Assembly: GCF_040649515.1 (NCBI RefSeq)
Contig: NZ_JBEZFP010000026.1
Span: forward strand, 1 to 64,000
Source of the DNA: Yinghuangia elevatio
GTDB lineage: Bacteria; Actinomycetota; Actinomycetes; Streptomycetales; Streptomycetaceae
Direction: 5' to 3'
DNA length: 64,000 nt
Notes under the pieces: generated by a model
The model's database searches: none
Told to the model about the DNA's origin: nothing
The model's input: only the letters and a program-made list of their open reading frames with translations
Program-made: the position numbers and the translations under genes
In this document: positions 15,999 through 23,471 of the stretch, piece after piece
How positions within the stretch are numbered: the first letter of the stretch is position 1
How the letters are laid out: every line of letters starts with the position of its first letter

Positions 15999-17606
15999 TC
16001 AGGAGATGTCGGCTTTCGCGTTGCCGGTGGTCTGGGCGGGCACGTCGGGCCGTGCGTCGCGCTCCCCGGCGTCCTCGAGGATGATGCGGCCCATGCGTTC
16101 GTACGCCTCAGGGCGCGCGTTCTTCATGTACAGCGCCAACCCGATGCCGGCCACGAACAGGACGCCGACGATCCACGGGATGAGGTCGAACAGCAGGCTG
16201 GTCGACGCCGCGCCCGCCGCATCCTCCAGGTTCGACACCAGCAGGAACACCACGCCGATCATCGCGACGCCGGCCACGACCGGCGCGATCAGCGTCTTGA
16301 CCGGGTGCTTGCTCTCGGGGTGCTTGCCCTGCACGTGGAAGTAGCCGACGGTCGCGAACGAGCACAGGGTCTGCACGATGAGGATGGCCATCGTGCCGAG
16401 CAGCGCGAGCAGTCCGTACATGTGCACGACCGGGTCCTGGTCGGCCAGCAGGAAGCCGCTGACGATCGCGATCGTCAGGCAGGTCTGCACGATCGAGGCG
16501 ATGTGCGGGGAGCCGTACGACGGGTGCGTCCTGCCGAGGGCCTTGTGGATGAAGCCCTCGCGGCCGATCGCGTACAGGTAGCGCGACGCGCACTGGTGGA
16601 ACGCCATGGCGCAGGCGAACGAGCCGGTGACGATGAGCCACTGGAAGACGTCCACGGCCCAGCCGCCGAAGTGGTCGCCGAGCGGGTTGTAGAACAGGCC
16701 GCTGCCGTCCTCGACGACGCCGCGTCCTTCGGCGGAGACCATCATCCAGGACACGAACACGTAGAACAGGCCGACGCCGACGACCGAGATGAGGGTCGCG
16801 CGCGGCACGACGCGCTTGGGGTCGCGGGACTCCTCGCCGTACATCGCGGTGGACTCGAAGCCGACCCATGACCAGAAGGCGAAGAACAGGCCGAAGCCGG
16901 CCGCGGCCCCGATCGTGCCGTCGGCGCCCTTGATGCCGTTGAGCGGGTTGAGCGCGTCCCCCGCGAGGAAGCCGTCCGGGCCGCCGCCGGTGAACAGCAC
17001 CGCGAGCGACACCGCGCTCAGCACGGCGATCTCCAGGACCAGCGCGACGCCGAGCACCTTGGCGGTGAGGTGGATGTCGAAGTAGCCGAGACAGCCGATG
17101 GCGGCGATGCCGAGGAACGCGAAGACGCCCCAGTGGACGTCGACGCCGAACTGCTCGTCGACCAGGCCGTGCAGGGCGTTCGCGAAGAAGCCCAGGATCG
17201 ACGCCTCGAAGACGATGTACGCCATGACCGCGATCAGGCCCGCCGCCATGCCCGTCACGCGCCCGAGACCGTGCGAGATGAAGCCGTAGAACGCGCCGGC
17301 CGCGGTGATGTGCTTGGCCATCGTCACGTAGCCGACCGAGAAGACGGTCAGGACCAGCGTCGCGATGATGTACGCGGCGGGCGCGCCGAGGCCGTTGCCG
17401 CCCTTGCCCGCGATCACCGGCAGGTTGCCCGTCATCGCGGTGATCGGGGCCGCCGTGGCGACGGCCATGAAGACGACGCCGACGAGGCCGACCGAGTTCG
17501 CCTTCAGCCGGTTGACCTCGCCGGGGCCTTCGGCTCCGGGGGCTTCGGCGCCGGGGCCGTCGGCGCCGGGGGTTCCGGGGCCGTCGGTGCTGCTGACCGT
17601 GGTCAT
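15999..17606 (-). CDS. APC-family amino acid/amine permease
   Basis: Membrane transporter of 535 residues with about 12 segments. After a Gly/Pro/Ala-rich N-terminal tail (about 1-30) comes NRLKANSVGLVGVVFMAVATAAPITAMTGNLP, the first-helix substrate motif of the APC superfamily. FGLFFAFWSWVGFESTAMYGEESRDPKRVVPRAT is the conserved helix 6-7 region. GGAGG precedes ATG 17606. The divergent PucR regulator and the downstream amine oxidase suggest uptake of an amine or amino acid that the oxidase attacks. The precise substrate cannot be read from sequence. Confidence 0.88.
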   Translation of the reverse strand: MTTVSSTDGPGTPGADGPGAEAPGAEGPGEVNRLKANSVGLVGVVFMAVATAAPITAMTGNLPVIAGKGGNGLGAPAAYIIATLVLTVFSVGYVTMAKHITAAGAFYGFISHGLGRVTGMAAGLIAVMAYIVFEASILGFFANALHGLVDEQFGVDVHWGVFAFLGIAAIGCLGYFDIHLTAKVLGVALVLEIAVLSAVSLAVLFTGGGPDGFLAGDALNPLNGIKGADGTIGAAAGFGLFFAFWSWVGFESTAMYGEESRDPKRVVPRATLISVVGVGLFYVFVSWMMVSAEGRGVVEDGSGLFYNPLGDHFGGWAVDVFQWLIVTGSFACAMAFHQCASRYLYAIGREGFIHKALGRTHPSYGSPHIASIVQTCLTIAIVSGFLLADQDPVVHMYGLLALLGTMAILIVQTLCSFATVGYFHVQGKHPESKHPVKTLIAPVVAGVAMIGVVFLLVSNLEDAAGAASTSLLFDLIPWIVGVLFVAGIGLALYMKNARPEAYERMGRIILEDAGERDARPDVPAQTTGNAKADIS

Positions 17607-17849
17607 GCCACCTCCTTCACAAGGGAGCGCGCCGGGGACGACGCAGGGATTGACGCGGACGGGGTGCGTGGCGGCACCGCGTACCGACGGGCCGTCAGCT
17701 TGGATGCGGAACGCGTTCTCCTACAACCGACAGCAGGTCAGGCGTTCCACGTGCCAGGGCGACGTAGTGTCGGGGCAAGGCGACGGTGTGCGGGGTCCGA
17801 AACGCTCCCGTGATCCACAAACCGCCGGCCGGCCGGTAGCGTGCCGCAA

Positions 17850-19760
17850 ATGGACTCCAGCGGCAGGCTACTCAGCGTCGCCGGTACGACCGCCCCCGCA
17901 ACAACGCCCGCGCCCGGGGCTGGTTCCGGACACGGGACCGGGCTCGGCTCCGGACATGCATCCGGGCTCGGTTCCGCACACGCGTCCGGGGCCGGGCCGG
18001 CCGCCGGATCGTCGTCCGTCGCCGGCATCACCGTGCGCCAGGCCCTCGAACTGCCGCCGCTGCGCCGGGGGCTGCCCGAGGTGGTCGCCGCGCCGGACGG
18101 CCTGGACCGGCCGATCCGCTGGGTGCACACCGGCGAGGTGCCCAACATCGCGTCGCTGCTGCGTGGGGCCGAACTACTGCTGACCACCGGCCTTGCGATC
18201 GGCCCCAAGCCCGCCGACCAGCGCCGTTTCGTCGCCCAGCTCGCCGACCGGGGCATCGCCGCGCTGGTGGTCGAACTCGGCCAGCGCTTCGACGTGCTGC
18301 CCGCGGCGATGGTCGAGGCGGCGCGTATTCGCGACCTCCCGCTGATCCAATTGCACCGTGAAGTCCCTTTTGTCGCAGTCACCGAGGCGATCCACACCGA
18401 GATCGTCAACGGCCACTACGCACTTCTGCGGCAAGGCGAGGAGGTGCACCGCCGATGCACCGAGATCCTGCTCGGCGGAGGCGGCGTACCCGAGGTGCTC
18501 GCGCTGCTCGCCGAGCGCGTCGGCAACCCCGTCTACCTGGAGGACGCCGACGGTCGGCTGCTGTACGCGCAGCGCGGCGCCGCGGCGGCGAGCGACACCG
18601 ACCCCATCGACGCCTGGGCGGGACTGCGCGGCGGCCGTACGAACGGCGCCGCCGGTGCGTCGCCGGGCACCGCACTGATCGTCGACGTCCCGGCCGGCAG
18701 CCCGGCCCAGGGCGGATCCTCGGACCAGGCGGTACGCGGCCGACTCGTCGTCCTGCCCGTCCACGGCCCGCTGCCCGCGGTCGGACGCATCGTCATGGAC
18801 CACGCGGCGGGACTGCTCGCCGTCGCGTTGCGGCAGGCCCGCCACGAGGAGGAGTTGGCCGCGCGCGGACGCGGCGACTTCCTGAGCGACCTGGCCGAGG
18901 GCCGGATCGCCGAGGAGGACGCGGCGCGCCAGGCGCGTGTGCTGGGCTTCGGCCACGACACCGGTCCGCTGCTGCCGGTCGTCGTGCGGCTCGGGGCCGA
19001 CAGCCGCGGTGAAGGAGGCGTCGGCGGGGTCGCCGGGGTGGGCGGTGGCGGGGCCATGGGCGGCGTCCGGGCCATGAGCGGCGTCCGGGGCGGGATCGGC
19101 GTCGTGGGCGGCGCGGACTGGGCCCCGATCGCCCGGGCGGTGCAGGAGGAACTCGCCGCGCTGGGACTGCCGGTGCTGCTCGGCGTACGCCCCGTCGAAT
19201 GCCGCCTGGCACTGCTGCTCGGACTGCGTACGGCGGGCGAACGCGTGGCCGTGGCGGACCGCGTCGCGTCCGCGCTCCGCACGGGGCTCGGCCGCGCGGG
19301 GCTCGCCCCCGGTCCGCAGCCGCCCGTCGTGGTGGTCGGCGCGGCCGGGCCCTGGGCGGCCGCCGGACCGGGACTCCGGCACGCCGCCGAGGCGGCCTCC
19401 GCGGCGCGCGGGCTCGCCGAACAGCCGTGGTACGACGCGCGCCGGCTCGACATCGAGCTGCTGCTGTGGCGCATGCGCGAACACGCGGACCTCGCGGCGT
19501 TCGTCCGGCGTGCGGTCGGCCCGCTGCTCGAACACGACAGGACGGCCCGGCAGCCGCTGCTGCCGACATTGGAGGCGTACCTCACGCACGCGGGCCGCAA
19601 GGCCGAGACGGCACGGGACCTGCACCTGAACCGCCAGACCCTGTACGACCGCATCGCCCGGATCGGGCAGTTGCTCGGCACGGACCTGGACGACCCGGAG
19701 ACCGTGCTCAGCCTCCGCTTCGCCCTCCGGGCCCGACGCCACGTACCCGAAATGGCCTGA
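17850..19760 (+). CDS. PucR-family transcriptional regulator
   Basis: A 636-residue regulator. A low-complexity tail (about 1-55, repeated GSGH/GLGS units) precedes the PucR sensory domain starting ITVRQALELPPLRRGLPEVVAAPDG (about 60-185). A GGDEF-like/CdaR middle region carries a glycine-rich insert (GGVGGVAGVGGGGAMGGVR). The C-terminal helix-turn-helix is LPTLEAYLTHAGRKAETARDLHLNRQTLYDRIARIGQLLG. PucR proteins control purine, amino acid or amine catabolism. It is divergent from the APC permease, its likely target. GTG 17841 and ATG 17850 are both possible and neither has a Shine-Dalgarno; the true start could lie nearer the PucR domain. Confidence 0.87.
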   Translation: MDSSGRLLSVAGTTAPATTPAPGAGSGHGTGLGSGHASGLGSAHASGAGPAAGSSSVAGITVRQALELPPLRRGLPEVVAAPDGLDRPIRWVHTGEVPNIASLLRGAELLLTTGLAIGPKPADQRRFVAQLADRGIAALVVELGQRFDVLPAAMVEAARIRDLPLIQLHREVPFVAVTEAIHTEIVNGHYALLRQGEEVHRRCTEILLGGGGVPEVLALLAERVGNPVYLEDADGRLLYAQRGAAAASDTDPIDAWAGLRGGRTNGAAGASPGTALIVDVPAGSPAQGGSSDQAVRGRLVVLPVHGPLPAVGRIVMDHAAGLLAVALRQARHEEELAARGRGDFLSDLAEGRIAEEDAARQARVLGFGHDTGPLLPVVVRLGADSRGEGGVGGVAGVGGGGAMGGVRAMSGVRGGIGVVGGADWAPIARAVQEELAALGLPVLLGVRPVECRLALLLGLRTAGERVAVADRVASALRTGLGRAGLAPGPQPPVVVVGAAGPWAAAGPGLRHAAEAASAARGLAEQPWYDARRLDIELLLWRMREHADLAAFVRRAVGPLLEHDRTARQPLLPTLEAYLTHAGRKAETARDLHLNRQTLYDRIARIGQLLGTDLDDPETVLSLRFALRARRHVPEMA

Positions 19761-19987
19761 CACGAGTCGGCCGGCTCCGCGCGGAAGCCACGCCTCTCTT
19801 GCGTGATCCGGCTGCGATGCCTCGTGATCGGGCGGCTCGACGGCCCGTGGACCGGAGCGAACCTACGATGGCGCGGGCTGCGCACGCGACGTGAGGCCCG
19901 CCCTGACTCCCGGGCCTTTCACGGGAGTTCGGGGTCTTCCTCAGCTGCGGCTCGACCTCGGTTCGCAAATGGCAGGGGAGAACGGGC

Positions 19988-20449
19988 ATGCGGGAACCGT
20001 GGGAGCCGTACGAGGAGACCGGCGAGACCGTCGCGTTCGGGGAGCCCCGAGTGCCTGGGGAGTCCGGAAGGCCTGGGCGGTCCGTGGAGCCTGGTGAGCC
20101 TGGGGAACTCACGCTGCCCGAGGAGCCCGAGGAAACGGTGGCGGGCCCCACGCCGTCCCGGCGCGCCGGCATCCGGTTCCTCGTCTCCGGCCGCGACGTC
20201 GCCCACAGATGCCGGCTCCGGGGATCCGGCCGCGACATCCACGGGCAGCCCCGCTCCGAATGCGTCCGCGACGCTCTCGGCCACACCCACGGCGACGACG
20301 GCGGCCGGCCGGACAACGGCGCCGGCGTCGGGAACGCCGTCCACGACGCCGCCCAAGGCCACGACAGCGGCATCGACGGCCCCGCCGACGGCGCCCGGGT
20401 GAAGAAGGGCACCGTCATCGACATCACACGCGTATTCGGCTGCGGCTGA
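19988..20449 (+). CDS. Hypothetical 153-residue protein, reading frame uncertain
   Basis: No family recognised. The ATG at 19988 follows GGGGAG by 8 bases, and a terminator hairpin lies 15 bases after the stop, which supports a real gene. The first 50 residues are Glu/Pro/Gly-rich (WEPYEETGETVAFGEP...) and the last are VKKGTVIDITRVFGCG. Between about 20170 and 20400 the alternative frame (ending TGA near 20402) reads as an Ala/Thr/Pro/Ser linker typical of exported proteins, while the named frame reads as Gly/Asp/His-rich. A frameshift or a misjudged frame is possible. Confidence 0.35.
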   Translation: MREPWEPYEETGETVAFGEPRVPGESGRPGRSVEPGEPGELTLPEEPEETVAGPTPSRRAGIRFLVSGRDVAHRCRLRGSGRDIHGQPRSECVRDALGHTHGDDGGRPDNGAGVGNAVHDAAQGHDSGIDGPADGARVKKGTVIDITRVFGCG

Positions 20450-20464
20450 ACCGCCGGCGGTCGC

Positions 20465-20489
20465 GCCCGGCGGCCGGGCACCGCCGGGC
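20465..20489 (+). terminator. Terminator hairpin
   Basis: Perfect 9-base GC arms (20465-20473 and 20481-20489) around a 7-base loop, after the 19988 ORF and before the predicted leader promoter (TAATCT at 20503-20508). Confidence 0.5.
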
Positions 20490-20502
20490 CCGGGTGCTGG
20501 GG

Positions 20503-20664
20503 TAATCTTGGCCCGTCCGGAATCGACCGGGCGACGGCTTCGACCGAGGAGGTGAGACCCATTCCCGCTTCAGCAGGCTGGGTGTCCTCACCTCACGGAC
20601 GCACCATCGCCGCGTTCTGACGACGCGATCGCGAGGGCACCCTTCGGCATCCCGAAAGGCCCTC
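20503..20664 (+). promoter_or_regulatory. Leader with two SD-masking hairpins upstream of PrmC-related gene
   Basis: TAATCT (20503-20508) is a plausible -10 box. In the leader, GAGGTGAG (20549-20556), part of a strong Shine-Dalgarno, pairs perfectly with CTCACCTC (20587-20594), and ACCC (20557-20560) with GGGT (20580-20583). A second hairpin pairs 20633-20638 with 20659-20664 and 20643-20647 with 20652-20656, covering the AAAGG ribosome site of the methyltransferase gene. The arrangement suggests translational coupling or attenuation. Confidence 0.5.
20561..20620 (+). CDS. Candidate 19-codon leader ORF on ATT start
   Basis: An ATT at 20561 lies 8 bases after GGAGG and opens 19 codons (PASAGWVSSPHGRTIAAF after the start) ending TGA at 20620, just before the second hairpin. 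ATT starts are rare and known chiefly from infC, where they make translation depend on IF3. The codons overlap the masking hairpin, so translating them would unfold it. Translation is unproven. Confidence 0.3.
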   Translation: MPASAGWVSSPHGRTIAAF

Positions 20665-21603
20665 ATGCCGGTTCCACCGCACGTTCGCCCCGTCCCCGCG
20701 CCGCCTCTCCCGGCCCCGCCCGCTACGCCCGCCGCGCTGTCCGCCGTCGTGACCACGCTGCGGTCGGCCGGGTGTGTGTTCGCCGAGGACGAGGCCCAAC
20801 TGCTCGTCTCCGCATCCCGCTCCGCCGACGAACTCGCCGCCCTGGTCGCCCGCCGGGTCGCCGGGCATCCGCTCGAACACGTCCTCGGCTGGGCGGAGTT
20901 CTGCGGCCTGCGCATAGCCGTCGAGCCGGGCGTGTTCGTACCGCGCCGCCGGACGGAGTTCCTGGTGCACATCGCGGCGGCACTCACGCACGAGTCGGCG
21001 GACGCCGCCGAAGCGTCCGGCGAGCCCACGCGGCGCACGCGTACCGGCGGTGGCGGCACTGCGGTGCTCGCGTCCCCGCGTACGGTGGTCGTCGACCTCT
21101 GCTGCGGCTCGGGCGCGCTCGGCGCGGCGCTTGCCGCACTCGTCACCGGCGTCGACCTGCACGCGGCCGACATCGACCCGGCCGCGGTCCGCTGCGCCCG
21201 GCGCAACCTCGCGGCCGCGGGCGGCCAGGTCCACGAAGGGGACCTGTACGAGGCCCTTCCCGCCGACCTGCTGGGCCGCGTCGACATCCTGCTCGCCAAC
21301 GCACCGTACGTCCCCACACACGCAATAGAGCTTCTGCCTCCCGAGGCCCGCGACCACGAGCCGCGCGCGGCACTCGACGGCGGCACGGACGGCCTCGACA
21401 TCCAGCGCCGCGTGGCCGAGGCCGCGCCCGTTTGGCTGGCCCCCGGCGGACGCCTACTGGTCGAGACGAGCGAACGTCAAGCGCCTTATACGGCACGGGC
21501 GTTCGAGGCCAACGGCCTCAACGTCGAAGTACTCGCCTGCGAAGACCTGGACGCAACAGTCGTCATCGGCACCAAGCCCAGCTGCCCCCAGAACCCGGCG
21601 TGA
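20665..21603 (+). CDS. PrmC-related protein-(glutamine-N5) methyltransferase
   Basis: SAM-dependent methyltransferase of 312 residues, of the PrmC/HemK-related type annotated as putative protein N5-glutamine methyltransferase (TIGR03704-like). An N-terminal helical region holds GCVFAEDEAQLL and HVLGWAEFCGLRIAVEPGVFVPRRRTEFL. Motif I is VVVDLCCGSGALG, and the catalytic NPPY motif appears as NAPY in LLANAPYVPTHAIELLPPEA. Replacement of the first proline by alanine matters, because the motif holds the glutamine amide. AAAGG is 5 bases before ATG 20665. A separate true PrmC is expected next to prfA elsewhere. The stop codon sits inside a 9-bp inverted repeat (21600-21608 with 21628-21636). Confidence 0.85.
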   Translation: MPVPPHVRPVPAPPLPAPPATPAALSAVVTTLRSAGCVFAEDEAQLLVSASRSADELAALVARRVAGHPLEHVLGWAEFCGLRIAVEPGVFVPRRRTEFLVHIAAALTHESADAAEASGEPTRRTRTGGGGTAVLASPRTVVVDLCCGSGALGAALAALVTGVDLHAADIDPAAVRCARRNLAAAGGQVHEGDLYEALPADLLGRVDILLANAPYVPTHAIELLPPEARDHEPRAALDGGTDGLDIQRRVAEAAPVWLAPGGRLLVETSERQAPYTARAFEANGLNVEVLACEDLDATVVIGTKPSCPQNPA

Positions 21604-21649
21604 ACGCAACAGCCCCTGTAGCATCACTGCGTTCACATTGGGGGGAACC

Positions 21650-21814
21650 ATGTTGGACTTTCCAGTCGCGGGCGCGTGCCCGCGGACTGCCGCTGCCGCA
21701 CGCCTCGAACCGGCGTGCGGACACGACCTACCAGGTGCCGGGCCGCCGACGCGCGTACCCCGGCGACGCCGACGCGCGCGCTGCGCGCCGCCACCGGGCG
21801 GCCCGTGTGACTGA
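21650..21814 (+). CDS. Possible 54-residue ORF, weak
   Basis: ATG at 21650 follows GGGGGGAA by 2 bases and opens a 54-residue frame (MLDFPVAGACPRTAAAARLE..., arginine/proline-rich end). No family is recognised, and the codons are not clearly biased. It is the only plausible coding sense in 21604-22129; the remainder up to the surface-protein start shows no other feature. Confidence 0.2.
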   Translation: MLDFPVAGACPRTAAAARLEPACGHDLPGAGPPTRVPRRRRRARCAPPPGGPCD

Positions 21815-22129
21815 CGTCGAGTCGGCCGCACAAATCCCTTCCTAGGGAACCCTCATCCCGCCGCAAGGCGGGTTCGTCCGGGTCGGCGCATCACAGCCTT
21901 GTGAACCGAAGTTGCGTGCGTCTGCCCGGAGTTCCGCGTGCACTCTTTGCGATCGACCGCGTTCGACGCGATCCGCCGCACACGCGCTGATTCGGCATGT
22001 CCGCGTGACCTTGGGCGGTTCCGCCCGGGGGTGGCGTCGGCAACATGACCGATCACGTCCTTCGGGGATCCACCGCGCCCCACAACCTCCTTTCGTGGCG
22101 ACTCCGCCCACCGCATCCTGGAGCAAACC

Positions 22130-23380
22130 TTGCGCCGTTCATTCGCCGTCACCGCGACGGCTTCCCTACTCGCCACCGCGCCGGCGATCGTCGTACTCGG
22201 CGCGGGCTCCGCCTCCGCCGAGTCCGGCCTCACCGTGCAGACGACCGCCCCGGGCGTCCTCGGCATTGCCGCCGATCCCACCGCCTTCACGGTGAAGGTC
22301 ACCAACTCCGGCCAAGCCGCGCACAGCACCAAGCTCGCGTTCACCCTGGCGGGGGCGAACCTCAACCCCGCGCTCGGCGGACTCGGTCCGCAGACCGTCG
22401 CGCTGCAGTGGCAGGACAACGACGGAGCCTGGCGTGACGTCGCCGTCGCCGCCGCCGGTTCGGACAGCGTGACCGCGGCCTTGCCACAACGTGAGTTCGG
22501 GTCCGGCGAGCAGGTCGTCAAGATGCGCGTACGGGTCGCGCCCAAGGCCCCGGCAGGGCCCGACGGCGAGTTGGCGACCTTCAACTCGCATGACCCGTCC
22601 GCTCCGAAGCCCGCCGATCCCGCGAACCCGTACGGCCACATCACGCTGACGACGACGGCAACCCCCGTCGGCGAGACAGCCAAGGCCGCCGCGGGCGGGG
22701 CGGCGACCGACACGGACACCGTGAAGCTCGGCGCCCCCGTGGTCTCGCTCGTCAACCACCCGACGACACACGCTCCCGGCGGCACGCCCAAGGAGTTCAC
22801 GCTCAAGATCGACAACGCGACCGACTCGACGTACACCGCCCTGAGCACGATGCTCGCGTTCGACCTGACGAGCGGGAACGACAGCGCGCTGGTCAAGCTG
22901 GAGTCGTCGTCGGACGGGAAGGCCTGGAAGCCGGTGCCCGCGATGGAGGTGCCCGGCGAGATGATCAACCCGCTGCCCGGAACGGTCGGCGTCCAGCCGC
23001 GTTCGGCCGTCGAGCAGCAGTTGCGCATGTCGTTCACCGGCGCGGCGAAGCCCGGCGACGGCGTCACCTACCTGGCCGCCGACGTCCTCGACACCACCGC
23101 GGAAGAGCCGGCCCCGATCGCGGAATTCTGCGGCGAGCGCGGGAAGTTCGCCATCGTGACCACCGACTCCTCGCCCGGCCCGTCGCCGACTCCCAGCGGC
23201 TCCGCCGGCCCCCGGCCGACCGACACTCCCCAGCCCGTCCCCTCCACTCCCTCCCCTGCCCCCGTACTTGCGGACACTGGCGGGGACGACAACAGCACGA
23301 CTCTGATCGGCGCCGCTGCCGCGGCGCTGATCCTTGCGGGCGGCGGCATAGCCTTCGCCGTCCACCGCCGCCGCGCCTGA
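22130..23380 (+). CDS. Secreted LADTG surface protein
   Basis: A 416-residue exported protein starting with TTG, which GGAG precedes by 8 bases. The signal peptide ends GAGSASA (about residue 27). Two beta-rich, Ig-like repeats follow (TVKVTNSGQAAHSTKLAFTL and FTLKIDNATDSTYTALSTML), suggesting structural or adhesive domains. A Pro/Ser/Thr linker leads to LADTG (380-384), a hydrophobic segment and HRRRA, a sortase-E-type anchor like that of the LPMO gene. Ligand unknown. A terminator shared with the convergent oxidoreductase gene follows. Confidence 0.83.
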   Translation: MRRSFAVTATASLLATAPAIVVLGAGSASAESGLTVQTTAPGVLGIAADPTAFTVKVTNSGQAAHSTKLAFTLAGANLNPALGGLGPQTVALQWQDNDGAWRDVAVAAAGSDSVTAALPQREFGSGEQVVKMRVRVAPKAPAGPDGELATFNSHDPSAPKPADPANPYGHITLTTTATPVGETAKAAAGGAATDTDTVKLGAPVVSLVNHPTTHAPGGTPKEFTLKIDNATDSTYTALSTMLAFDLTSGNDSALVKLESSSDGKAWKPVPAMEVPGEMINPLPGTVGVQPRSAVEQQLRMSFTGAAKPGDGVTYLAADVLDTTAEEPAPIAEFCGERGKFAIVTTDSSPGPSPTPSGSAGPRPTDTPQPVPSTPSPAPVLADTGGDDNSTTLIGAAAAALILAGGGIAFAVHRRRA

Positions 23381-23413
23381 CCGCGCGCGGCACGACGGTC
23401 GTAGGTCGAAACA

Positions 23414-23443
23414 CCCCCGGGGCCCGTCGCGGCGCCCCGGGGG
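23414..23443. terminator. Terminator between convergent genes
   Basis: Perfect 9-base arms (23414-23422 and 23435-23443) with a 12-base loop, midway between the surface-protein stop and the oxidoreductase stop. Confidence 0.6.
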
Positions 23444-23471
23444 CACGACCTTGGCGACGAACTCACGGGCA

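Noticed and set aside
14117..19760. Secondary-metabolite gene cluster
   Set aside because: Amine oxidase, APC permease and PucR regulator form a catabolic set; no synthase, carrier protein or tailoring cluster is present.
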